Shown here: one piece after another, positions 1-5,843 of the stretch
Layout of the letters: each line of letters opens with the position of its first letter
How positions within the stretch are numbered: the first letter of the stretch is position 1
Source: Actinomycetes bacterium
GTDB taxonomy: Bacteria; Actinomycetota; Acidimicrobiia; Acidimicrobiales; Microtrichaceae
Assembly: GCA_023423475.1 (NCBI GenBank)
Contig: JAFAFN010000555.1
Span: 1 to 6,369 of the forward strand
DNA length: 6,369 nt
Reading direction: 5' to 3'
The notes under the pieces: generated by a model
Database searches by the model: none
What the model was told of the DNA's origin: nothing
What the model saw: only the letters and a program-made list of their open reading frames with translations
Translations under genes and position numbers: made by a program

Positions 1-14
1 CCCCGGGGGGGGGG
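1..14. repeat. C4G10 homopolymer run at the window edge
   Basis: Four C followed by ten G form the first 14 bases. The run would encode Pro-Pro-Pro-Gly inside a TPR helix, which does not fit the preceding sequence. It looks like a contig-end or base-calling artefact rather than genomic sequence; this is inference. Confidence 0.55.
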
Positions 15-601
15 CCCACGACGGCTCGGAAGACCCGCACGTCCGGGTAGTCGGGATCGAGCTCGACGACCCGCTCGAAGTTGGCGGCGCCGCCATCGAC
101 GTCGTCGCTGCGGATCATCGCCCATCCCTGGTAGGTCAGCGCCTCGACCTGGTCGGGTGCCGACTCGAGGATCTCGGCGTAGCAGTCGATGCCCTCCTCG
201 GGCTCCTGGAACGAGATGGTCTGGCATCGGGCCAGCTCGGAGCGCTGGTTGTTGACCGCGCCGGTGATCGGGCCGTCACCTCGTTGGCCCGACGACCGGG
301 CCACGAAGATGCCCGTGCCGATGGCCAGCACGAGCACGCCGAGCACGATCGCGATCGTGACCGCCGGACGGCGTGGCGGGGCCGACGCGCGCAAGGCGCT
401 GTGCTGCTCGTCGAGCGCCTCGAGCACCGCTGCGGCGCGCACGGTGTAGTCGTCCTTGAGCGTCGTGTAGTCCTGCTCGTCCATGTCGCCCGCGGCGAAC
501 TCCCGCTCGAGGTCCTCGAGCGAGCCGAGCAGGTGGTCGCGCTCCTCCTCGAGCAGCGCGAGCTCGTCGAGGTCGAGTCGTGTGCCGCGTGGCTCGGTCA
601 T
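1..601 (-). CDS. ccmI: CcmI-like cytochrome c biogenesis TPR protein (3' end cut by window edge)
   Basis: The frame stays open from an ATG at 601 to the window edge, giving 200 codons with no stop. Residues about 12-72 are charged and Leu/Glu-rich, probably a coiled coil, and contain a pattern (LEDLEREFAAGDMDEQDY, 28-45) resembling the cytoplasmic loop of CcmI proteins. A membrane segment follows at about 79-101. The extracytoplasmic part holds two TPR-like helical repeats (about 137-163 and 168-195). By family knowledge CcmI is an apocytochrome c chaperone that works with CcmF and CcmH at the haem ligation step, its TPR domain binding the apocytochrome C-terminus. The ATG overlaps the ccmH stop as ATGA; there is no strong Shine-Dalgarno sequence, so coupling to ccmH is likely. 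Unlike proteobacterial CcmI, it has no first membrane segment before the coiled coil. Two cysteines (C126, C140) lie outside the membrane. The last five residues read through a C/G run and are unreliable. It could also be called a generic NrfG-like TPR protein; the position argues for CcmI. Confidence 0.75.
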   Translation of the reverse strand, partial: MTEPRGTRLDLDELALLEEERDHLLGSLEDLEREFAAGDMDEQDYTTLKDDYTVRAAAVLEALDEQHSALRASAPPRRPAVTIAIVLGVLVLAIGTGIFVARSSGQRGDGPITGAVNNQRSELARCQTISFQEPEEGIDCYAEILESAPDQVEALTYQGWAMIRSDDVDGGAANFERVVELDPDYPDVRVFRAVVGPPPG

Positions 602-1086
602 GTCGCGTCGTCGCCGCGACGCTCGGCGAGCGCGGCAGCGACGCGGGCCGACTCGGCCTCGGTCACCTCGTGGGTGCTGCGCTCGCCCCTCCAACGACGG
701 AACGTGGCGGCGAGCGTCAGCAGCGCCAGTGCGACCACGACCACCGGGACGACCCAGACCAGCGCGCCGACACCGGTCGACGGCGGGTTGAGCAGCACCC
801 CTGGGTAGGAGTCCGCGAAGAACGACAGGATCTCGTCGTCGGTGCGGCCCCGCGCCATCTGGTTCGAGATCTCCTCGCGGAACTGCACCGCGCCGGCGGA
901 CTGGGACTGTGCGACCGACTCACCCACGCACTGCTGGCACTTGAGCTGCGCGGCGAGCGCGAAGAGGCGTTCGTCGCTGGTGCCCTCGGTGGGCGGGCGC
1001 CCGGCGGCCGAGGCGATGAAGCCGACGGCGACGACGCCCATCAACGCCCACCACCACCACTTCTGCCGTTGCGGGTGCCGGGTCAC
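598..1086 (-). CDS. ccmH: CcmH, thiol-oxidoreductase subunit of the haem ligation complex
   Basis: A 162-residue membrane-anchored protein of the CcmH/CycL/Ccl2 family, which reduces apocytochrome CXXCH thiols or holds them for haem attachment by CcmF. An N-terminal membrane segment (about 11-28) starts with four consecutive Trp residues. The extracytoplasmic domain has the redox pair C50 and C53 in LKCQQCVGESVAQSQS, then FREEI (69-73) and the family-typical FFADSYPGVLLNPP (89-102). A second membrane segment (about 106-128) is followed by a basic then acidic cytoplasmic tail. The usual family motif is close to LRCxxCQ; here Val follows the second Cys. The start is GTG at 1084-1086, overlapping the ccmG stop as GTGA, with only a weak G-rich ribosome site. 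This is the short, single-domain form, without the C-terminal TPR part fused in E. coli CcmH; that part is encoded by the next gene. Confidence 0.92.
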   Translation of the reverse strand: MTRHPQRQKWWWWALMGVVAVGFIASAAGRPPTEGTSDERLFALAAQLKCQQCVGESVAQSQSAGAVQFREEISNQMARGRTDDEILSFFADSYPGVLLNPPSTGVGALVWVVPVVVVALALLTLAATFRRWRGERSTHEVTEAESARVAAALAERRGDDAT

Positions 1087-1637
1087 GAGCCACCCGCCTG
1101 GCCTCGTGCGACTGCGTCCTGCTCGACGAGCAGGTCACTCAGGTCGTCGGCCTTCACACCACCGTTGATCTTGACCACCACGGTGCCCGACGGGTTAATC
1201 AGGAACGACTCGGGCAGCTTCTTCACGCCGTACTCCAGCGACGCCGTCTGCCCCTCGGTCATGACCGGCCAGTCGCCGCCCTTCTCGGCGAAGAACTTCT
1301 CGACCTTCTCGGGCGCTTCGTCGTAGACGACGCTGACGACCTGCACCTCGCCCGCATAGCGCTCCGAGAACTCGATGAGCTCGGGGTGCTCCACGATGCA
1401 CGGTCCGCACCAGGTCGCGAAGAAGTTGACCAGCACCCACTGACCACGGTGGTCGTCGATGTCGAAGTCCTCGCCGGAGATCGTCGGACCGCTGAGCGCA
1501 GGGGCGAGCTTGCCGAGCAGCGGGCTCGACGGCTCACCCTTCTCGCCACCGGGGCTGACGGCGAACAGCACGACGAGCGCCATGACGGCGAGACCCACGA
1601 TGCCGGCGATGATCGGGGCACGACGAGAGCTGGTCAT
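1083..1637 (-). CDS. ccmG: CcmG (DsbE-like) membrane-anchored thioredoxin
   Basis: A 184-residue thioredoxin-fold protein that acts outside the cytoplasmic membrane as a specific reductant in cytochrome c maturation, keeping apocytochrome or CcmH cysteines reduced. Residues about 8-28 form an uncleaved membrane anchor. The TlpA/DsbE-like domain follows: the strand VLVNFFATWCGPC (68-80) holds the active site C77-G-P-C80, and LPESFLI (141-147) provides the cis-Pro loop with P142. The Gly often found just before the cis-Pro in E. coli CcmG is replaced here (VKKLPESF). The ATG at 1635-1637 overlaps the ccmF stop as ATGA and has a GGAGG seven bases upstream, so this start is well supported. A generic TlpA/ResA-type thioredoxin would look similar; position between ccmF and ccmH decides for CcmG. 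Confidence 0.93.
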   Translation of the reverse strand: MTSSRRAPIIAGIVGLAVMALVVLFAVSPGGEKGEPSSPLLGKLAPALSGPTISGEDFDIDDHRGQWVLVNFFATWCGPCIVEHPELIEFSERYAGEVQVVSVVYDEAPEKVEKFFAEKGGDWPVMTEGQTASLEYGVKKLPESFLINPSGTVVVKINGGVKADDLSDLLVEQDAVARGQAGGS

Positions 1638-3691
1638 CGGTCGGCCTCCACGGCCTCGGTCGGATCGACCACGTCGGTCGTCGCCTCGTCGGACTCGGCC
1701 GTCGGATCGGTCCCGGTGACGGCGGCGTCGTCATCGTCGGCGGGTCGATCGGACTCGATCGGCGCGGGTGCCGAGACGGGATCGAGCGGGTTGCGGCGTC
1801 GGCCGGGGAACAGCGACAACGCCGTGCCGACCACCATGATCAGGCCGCCGATCCAGAGCCAGAGCACCATCGGCTGGACCATGACGCGCAGCCCCAGCGT
1901 GGGGTTCTCCTCGCTCGGGGCCCGCACGACCGAGAGCATCACGTCCTGGGTCGGCCCGGTGCGCACCGAGGGGGTGCCGACGGTCATGCCGGAGCGGTAG
2001 CGGTTGAGGCTCGGCTGGTAGATCTGTCCGCCGTCGACGCGCACGTCAGCGATCAGCTCGATGCGGTTGTCCCGCTCGACGGTGCGCGAGTCGAGGAACT
2101 CGAGCTCGTGGCCGGCGACCCTCGCGGTCTCGCCCTCGGCGAGCGAGAACTCGCCCTGCTTCAGGAAGCTCATCGACGCGGCGAGCGCGACGGCCAACAT
2201 GATCGTGCCGAGGTGGACCACCATGCCGCCGTTGGCCCTGCCGACGAAGCCGCGCCAGCCCTGACGTCGAGTGGCGAGTGCGATCTGTCGGATCGCCGAA
2301 CCGGCGGCGAACCCGCCGAGTCCGAACGCGAGCAGCGGCGCGACGCCGGTCGCACCGATCGCGACGGCGAGGGCGAGGGCCGCCAGTCCGGTCCAGGCCG
2401 GCCACCAGAGCCGGTCGCGCAGCAGCTCGCCGCTGGCCTTGCGCCAGGGCAGCACCGGGGCGATCGCCATCAGCAGCAGCAGCACCAGCCCGATCGGCAT
2501 GGTCATGCGGTTGAAGTACGGCGGGCCGACCGACAGCGTGTCACCGCGGGTCGCCTCGATGATCAACGGGAAGACGGTGCCGAGCAGCACGACGAAGGCG
2601 AACGCGGCGAAGATCACGTTGTTGGCCAGGAACGCACCCTCACGCGAGAGCGGCGAGTCGATGCGACCGACCGAACGCAGCCGGTCGCCACGCCAGCCGA
2701 TGAGTCCGACGGAGACCAGCACGATGAGGGCGAAGAAGCCCAGCAGGACCGGACCGATGCCGCCGTCGGAGAAGGCGTGCACCGACTCGACGACACCGGA
2801 GCGGGTCAGGAAGGTGCCGAGGATCGTGAGCGAGAACGTGGCGCACAGCAGCGACAGGTTCCAGACGCGCAGCATGCCGCGACGCTCCTGGACCATCACC
2901 GAGTGCAGGTACGCGGTGCCCGTCAGCCACGGCAGCAGCGACGCGTTCTCCACCGGGTCCCATCCCCAGTAGCCGCCCCAGCCCAGCACCTCGTAGCTCC
3001 ACCAGGCACCCAGGATGATGCCGGCGGTGAGGAAGCCCCAGGCGAACAGCGTCCAGCGACGGGTCTCGACCAGCCAGCCCTCACCGACGCGCCCGGTGAC
3101 GAGCGCGGCGATCGCGAAGGCGAACGGCACCGTGAAGCCCACGTAGCCGAGGTAGAGCATCGGCGGGTGGAAGGCCATCAGGATGTGGTTCTGCAGCAGC
3201 GGGTTCGGGCCCGGCCCGTCGAAGCCCGGCGGCGGGCTGTTGGCCAGGAACGGGTTCGACACCGTCAGCATCAGCCCGAAGAAGAACACGGCGACCACGA
3301 ACATGGTCACCAACGCCCACGCCACGAGCGGATCCTCGAGGCGGTTGCGGAACTTGTTGGCGACCACCGCGATGTAGCCGGCCAGGATCAGCCCCCACAG
3401 CAGGATCGAGCCCTCGAGCGCCGACCACATGGTCGCGACGTTGAACAGGAACGGCGTCGCCGATGATCCGTGCTCGGCGACGAACAGCAGCGAGTAGTCC
3501 CGCTGGGCGAGCGCGAGCTGCATGGCGACCACGGCGGTGATCGCGCCGATCAGCACGATCAGCGCATAGGCACGACCCAGTCGCAGCTGTCGCGGGCGAC
3601 GCTGCAGCAGACCGCTGAGCAGCACCCCGATCCCGAGGATCGAGCCGCTGAACGCGACGATGACACCGGCGAGGCCGAGCGCCCGGTTCAC
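1634..3691 (-). CDS. ccmF: CcmF, haem lyase core subunit
   Basis: A 685-residue polytopic membrane protein, somewhat longer than E. coli CcmF (about 647). CcmF accepts haem from CcmE and, with CcmH, ligates it to apocytochrome c. Many hydrophobic segments are visible. Early family motifs are VAEHGS (71-76) and ALEGSILLWG (91-100). The WWD signature WGGYWGWDPVENASLLPWL spans 238-256. Four histidines sit where the E. coli haem ligands (173, 261, 303, 491) are expected: H175 in FHPPMLYLGY, H263 in YLHS, H303 in VESVHAF, and H493 in VVHLG. A large extracytoplasmic loop lies at about 510-605, then a last membrane helix at about 606-628. After the basic GRRR comes a roughly 55-residue Asp/Glu/Ala/Thr-rich tail, predicted cytoplasmic. 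The start is GTG at 3689-3691; no other in-frame start was seen upstream before the ccmE stop. It is the only gene here separated from its upstream neighbour, has no clear Shine-Dalgarno sequence, and its start lies in a hairpin. Confidence 0.96.
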   Translation of the reverse strand: MNRALGLAGVIVAFSGSILGIGVLLSGLLQRRPRQLRLGRAYALIVLIGAITAVVAMQLALAQRDYSLLFVAEHGSSATPFLFNVATMWSALEGSILLWGLILAGYIAVVANKFRNRLEDPLVAWALVTMFVVAVFFFGLMLTVSNPFLANSPPPGFDGPGPNPLLQNHILMAFHPPMLYLGYVGFTVPFAFAIAALVTGRVGEGWLVETRRWTLFAWGFLTAGIILGAWWSYEVLGWGGYWGWDPVENASLLPWLTGTAYLHSVMVQERRGMLRVWNLSLLCATFSLTILGTFLTRSGVVESVHAFSDGGIGPVLLGFFALIVLVSVGLIGWRGDRLRSVGRIDSPLSREGAFLANNVIFAAFAFVVLLGTVFPLIIEATRGDTLSVGPPYFNRMTMPIGLVLLLLMAIAPVLPWRKASGELLRDRLWWPAWTGLAALALAVAIGATGVAPLLAFGLGGFAAGSAIRQIALATRRQGWRGFVGRANGGMVVHLGTIMLAVALAASMSFLKQGEFSLAEGETARVAGHELEFLDSRTVERDNRIELIADVRVDGGQIYQPSLNRYRSGMTVGTPSVRTGPTQDVMLSVVRAPSEENPTLGLRVMVQPMVLWLWIGGLIMVVGTALSLFPGRRRNPLDPVSAPAPIESDRPADDDDAAVTGTDPTAESDEATTDVVDPTEAVEADR
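1645..1649 (-). promoter_or_regulatory. Ribosome binding site of ccmG
   Basis: GGAGG on the minus strand, seven bases before the ATG at 1635-1637. It lies inside the 3' end of ccmF and supports the ATGA-overlap start. Confidence 0.65.
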
Positions 3692-3704
3692 CGTCGAACC
3701 GGAC
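3681..3704 (-). promoter_or_regulatory. Inverted repeat (hairpin) spanning the ccmF start codon
   Basis: On the coding strand the arms CCGGTTC and GAACCGG are perfect reverse complements around the six-base loop GACGGT. In RNA the stem can extend by one U-G and one G-C pair. The GTG start of ccmF uses the last two loop bases and the first base of the 3' arm. The pairing is seen directly; a role in limiting or coupling ccmF translation is inference. No U-run follows, so it is not a typical terminator. Confidence 0.5.
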
Positions 3705-3722
3705 CGTTGGCGGAGTCGTGGA

Positions 3723-4262
3723 TCACCCGGCGGCCTCGGAACGACGATCTGCGTCCTCCTGCGCCTCGCGCAGTCGGGCGTCGTTCTCTTCCTCGTAGGT
3801 GCTGTCGTGCTTGATGAGGATCTTGTCGCTGCGGAACTCGTCGCCGTCGAAGGACCCCTCGATGATCACGGGGATCTCCGGCTTGAACAGCTCCGGCGGG
3901 TCGCCGCGGTGCTCGACCACCAGCTGCTCGTCGCCGAACGCGATCAGGAAGGTCACGCCGGTCTCGGTCTCCTCGATCGAGCCGTCGATGACGTTGCCCT
4001 GCATCCGGAAGCGGTCCGTGCCCAGCTCGGGGCGCAGCTCCACCGCCTCGTCGACGTTGTAGTAGAAGGTCGACGCGTCGGTGAGCCCGTTGAAGAGCAC
4101 CACGCCGAGGGCTGCGACCAGCACGACCACACCGGCGATGGCCAGGCGACGGCGCCCGGACCCGTCGCTCGAGGAGTGCTCGCCCGTGCGGGGCGTGATG
4201 TCGAGCCCACTCGTGGCGTCGGCGGATTCCTCGTCGTCGACACCGGCACCGAGGTCGCTCAC
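3723..4262 (-). CDS. ccmE: CcmE, periplasmic haem chaperone
   Basis: A 179-residue haem chaperone that receives haem covalently from CcmABCD and delivers it to CcmF. It has an acidic hydrophilic N-terminal stretch (about 1-36), one membrane anchor (about 41-58 after RRR), then an OB-fold-like beta-rich domain typical of CcmE: FYYNVDEAVE, RFRMQGNVIDGS, VTFLIAFGD, and IPVIIEGSFDGDEFRSDKIL. The haem-binding His (H152) and conserved Tyr (Y156) are in KHDSTY, matching the KHDxxY motif of E. coli rather than the CxxxY variant known from some bacteria and archaea. A charged, probably disordered tail follows. Start choice: a GTG at 4266-4268 would give 181 residues but overlaps the Shine-Dalgarno sequence itself. 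The GTG at 4260-4262 is five bases after GGAGG and overlaps the ccmD stop as GTGA, like ccmC-ccmD, so it is preferred. Confidence 0.93.
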   Translation of the reverse strand: MSDLGAGVDDEESADATSGLDITPRTGEHSSSDGSGRRRLAIAGVVVLVAALGVVLFNGLTDASTFYYNVDEAVELRPELGTDRFRMQGNVIDGSIEETETGVTFLIAFGDEQLVVEHRGDPPELFKPEIPVIIEGSFDGDEFRSDKILIKHDSTYEEENDARLREAQEDADRRSEAAG

Positions 4263-4393
4263 ATCCACCTCCGGTCCTCGGGCGGGACCGATTCCGAGAG
4301 CCGGCGCCCACGACGGATGATCGCCACGGCATAGATCGCGATCGACCCGCAGGTCACCCCCCAGGCAGCGATGATGTAGGCGGTGACGTTCAC
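4259..4393 (-). CDS. ccmD: CcmD-like small membrane protein
   Basis: A 44-residue protein. One hydrophobic segment (about residues 4-26, with Trp11 and Tyr21) is followed by a basic RRGRR and a short hydrophilic tail (PPEDRRW). Size, single helix, positively charged cytoplasmic flank and position between ccmC and ccmE all fit CcmD, the small subunit needed for release of holo-CcmE from the CcmABC complex. CcmD sequences are poorly conserved, so the call rests mostly on context and topology. The start is GTG at 4391-4393, overlapping the ccmC stop as GTGA, with AAGGAG seven bases upstream. The stop overlaps the preferred ccmE start. Confidence 0.82.
   Translation of the reverse strand: MNVTAYIIAAWGVTCGSIAIYAVAIIRRGRRLSESVPPEDRRWM
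4268..4272 (-). promoter_or_regulatory. Ribosome binding site deciding the ccmE start
   Basis: GGAGG on the minus strand, five bases before the GTG at 4260-4262. The alternative GTG at 4266-4268 shares a base with this site and so is an unlikely initiator. Confidence 0.65.
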
Positions 4394-5169
4394 GAGGTCG
4401 CTCCTTCGACGCGGCGTGCTGCGATGGCGTGGTCCAGACCGGCGTCCGCCGCCCGCTCGGCCAGGAAGGCGACGCGGAAGCGGTGGATCAGCAGCCAGGC
4501 GAACACGACGACACCGGCGACCAGCGACAGGTACATGGCGACCAGCTGGGTGCCGCCCATCTCGGGGTCGATCGTCGACATGACGGTGCGTCCCTGGTGG
4601 AGTCCCCGCCACCAGTCGACGGCCTTGTGCACGATCGGGATGTTGACCACCGCGACCAGACCGATGATGGCGCTGCGGGTGGCGCGGGTGCGGGCATCCG
4701 CGGGGATGGCACGGACGGCCAGGTACCCGATGTAGACGAGCAGGAGCACCGCCGAGGTGGTCAGCCGCGGCTCCCACTCCCAGAAGGTGCCCCAGGTGGT
4801 CTTGCCCCAGATCGCACCGTCGATGATCGTCACGGCGAAGAACAGCACGCCGAGCTCGGCGGAGCTGGCCCCGAGCAGGTCCCAGAACTCGGTGCGCTTC
4901 CAGAGGTACATGGCCGACGAGACGGCCGTGATGATGAAGGCGATGTACGCCACCGACACCGTCGGCACGTGCATGTAGATGATCCGGATCGTCTCGCCGA
5001 GCAGCCGGTCGGGCGGGCTGATCACCAGTCCGTAGAGAGCGGTGAGCCCGACGAGCACGAGCGCCACTGCGCCAAGGACCTTGGTGCCGGTCGAACCGGT
5101 GCCGAGCGGCGCCGGGCGATCGGCGACCGAGGGAGCGGGCTCGGGGGTGTTGGTCGTCGGGTTGGTCAT
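4390..5169 (-). CDS. ccmC: CcmC, haem-handling membrane protein
   Basis: A 259-residue protein with about six membrane segments, of the CcmC family. It binds haem in its extracytoplasmic WWD domain and presents it to CcmE. The two haem-ligand histidines of the family are recognisable as H67 in YMHVP and H181 in IVHKAVDWW; LHQG (190-193) is also family-typical. The WWD region reads WGKTTWGTFWEWEPRLTTS (121-139). Where E. coli has WVWDARLT, this protein has WEWEPRLT, so the Asp is replaced by Glu. A Pro/Thr-rich hydrophilic N-terminus (about 1-28) precedes the first helix. The ATG at 5167-5169 overlaps the ccmB stop as ATGA and has GGAGG four bases upstream; longer in-frame extensions would run back through ccmB and are not needed. 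CcsA/ResC proteins share the WWD domain, but the size and neighbours indicate CcmC. Confidence 0.95.
   Translation of the reverse strand: MTNPTTNTPEPAPSVADRPAPLGTGSTGTKVLGAVALVLVGLTALYGLVISPPDRLLGETIRIIYMHVPTVSVAYIAFIITAVSSAMYLWKRTEFWDLLGASSAELGVLFFAVTIIDGAIWGKTTWGTFWEWEPRLTTSAVLLLVYIGYLAVRAIPADARTRATRSAIIGLVAVVNIPIVHKAVDWWRGLHQGRTVMSTIDPEMGGTQLVAMYLSLVAGVVVFAWLLIHRFRVAFLAERAADAGLDHAIAARRVEGATS
4401..4406 (-). promoter_or_regulatory. Ribosome binding site of ccmD
   Basis: AAGGAG on the minus strand, seven bases before the GTG at 4391-4393, inside the 3' end of ccmC. It supports translation of this very short gene. Confidence 0.7.
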
Positions 5170-5843
5170 GCGTCCTCCAGGAGCGGCCGGAACAACACGG
5201 CACCGAGCACGAGATACGCGACGGCGAAGACCGAGAGCAGGCCGACCCACGACCACCCTCCCCCAGCTTCGTGGCGGAGGCCAATCTCGAAGCCGCGTGT
5301 TGCTGAGATCAACACAGGTGCCAGGAGTGGCAACAACAGTACGGGAAGTAGCGTGTCGCGGCTCTTCAGGCGTGCGGACAGCGCGCCGTAGATGGCGCCT
5401 GACGCCGCGATCCCCGCCGTCGCGGTGATCGAGACCAGCGCCAGCAGGCCGATCCCGCTGAAGCTGACGTCGTAGAGCACGGCGACGCCGACCGCCAGGA
5501 CGACCTCGAGCACCAGGAGCTGCACGACCAGAGCTGAGACCTTCCCCAGGAAGATCGCGGAGGGGGACAGCCCGGAGAGCCGGAGCGCGTCGAGCACCCC
5601 GTCGTCGGCCTCGAGGGCGAAGGTGCGCTGCAGGATCAGCACCGAGGAGAAGAGCACCGTCACCCAGAACAGACCGGGTGTCGCGAGCTCGAGCACGTCG
5701 CCGTCGGGGTCGAGCGCGAACGCGAAGAGGAACAGCACCAGCACGGCGAACGGCAGGACCTGGGCGAGCCCCACACGGGACCGCAGCTCGAGGCGGAGGT
5801 CCTTGACCAGCACCAGGCCGATCTGGGACACGAAGGCGCCCAT
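5166..5843 (-). CDS. ccmB: CcmB, ABC transporter permease of haem chaperone release complex
   Basis: A 225-residue integral membrane protein, close to the usual CcmB length of about 220. With CcmA it forms the ABC module whose ATP hydrolysis releases haem-loaded CcmE from CcmC. Six hydrophobic segments can be placed at about 28-45, 56-72, 97-122, 128-153, 165-182 and 198-219. The N-terminal cytoplasmic stretch KDLRLELRSR (14-23) and the EADDGVLDALRLSGLSPSAI region (78-97) are typical of the family. The ATG at 5841-5843 shares one base with the ccmA stop (TGATG); a G-rich stretch upstream is a modest ribosome site. The same frame is open further upstream, but that part is antisense-style shadow of ccmA and lacks membrane character. 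Confidence 0.93.
   Translation of the reverse strand: MGAFVSQIGLVLVKDLRLELRSRVGLAQVLPFAVLVLFLFAFALDPDGDVLELATPGLFWVTVLFSSVLILQRTFALEADDGVLDALRLSGLSPSAIFLGKVSALVVQLLVLEVVLAVGVAVLYDVSFSGIGLLALVSITATAGIAASGAIYGALSARLKSRDTLLPVLLLPLLAPVLISATRGFEIGLRHEAGGGWSWVGLLSVFAVAYLVLGAVLFRPLLEDA
5174..5178 (-). promoter_or_regulatory. Ribosome binding site of ccmC
   Basis: GGAGG on the minus strand, four bases before the ATG at 5167-5169. It fixes the short start of ccmC against longer in-frame alternatives. Confidence 0.65.

Noticed and set aside
580..1326. A 248-codon plus-strand open frame opposite ccmH and ccmG
   Set aside because: It spans two real genes on the other strand and shows no family motif; composition is that of a shadow frame.
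1083..1637. ResA or TlpA thioredoxin of a System II pathway
   Set aside because: The WCGPC fold alone would fit, but the gene is coupled between ccmF and ccmH and no ResB/ResC gene is present in the window.
2108..3466. A 452-codon open frame on the plus strand opposite ccmF
   Set aside because: It is antisense to a well-supported CcmF; its product is a low-complexity Arg/Gln/Glu/His-rich string with no recognisable domain, as expected from the complement of GC-rich coding DNA.
3681..3704. Rho-independent terminator between ccmE and ccmF
   Set aside because: The stem exists but no T-run follows on the coding strand, and the 3' arm lies within the ccmF coding sequence.
4259..5284. A 341-codon minus-strand frame ending with the CcmD sequence
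   Set aside because: Only the last 44 codons, after the GTG with its own ribosome site, look like protein; the upstream part is an out-of-frame reading of ccmC.
4429..5391. A 320-codon plus-strand open frame opposite ccmC and part of ccmB
   Set aside because: It crosses a gene boundary of the real operon and encodes a His/Arg/Asp-rich sequence with no domain.
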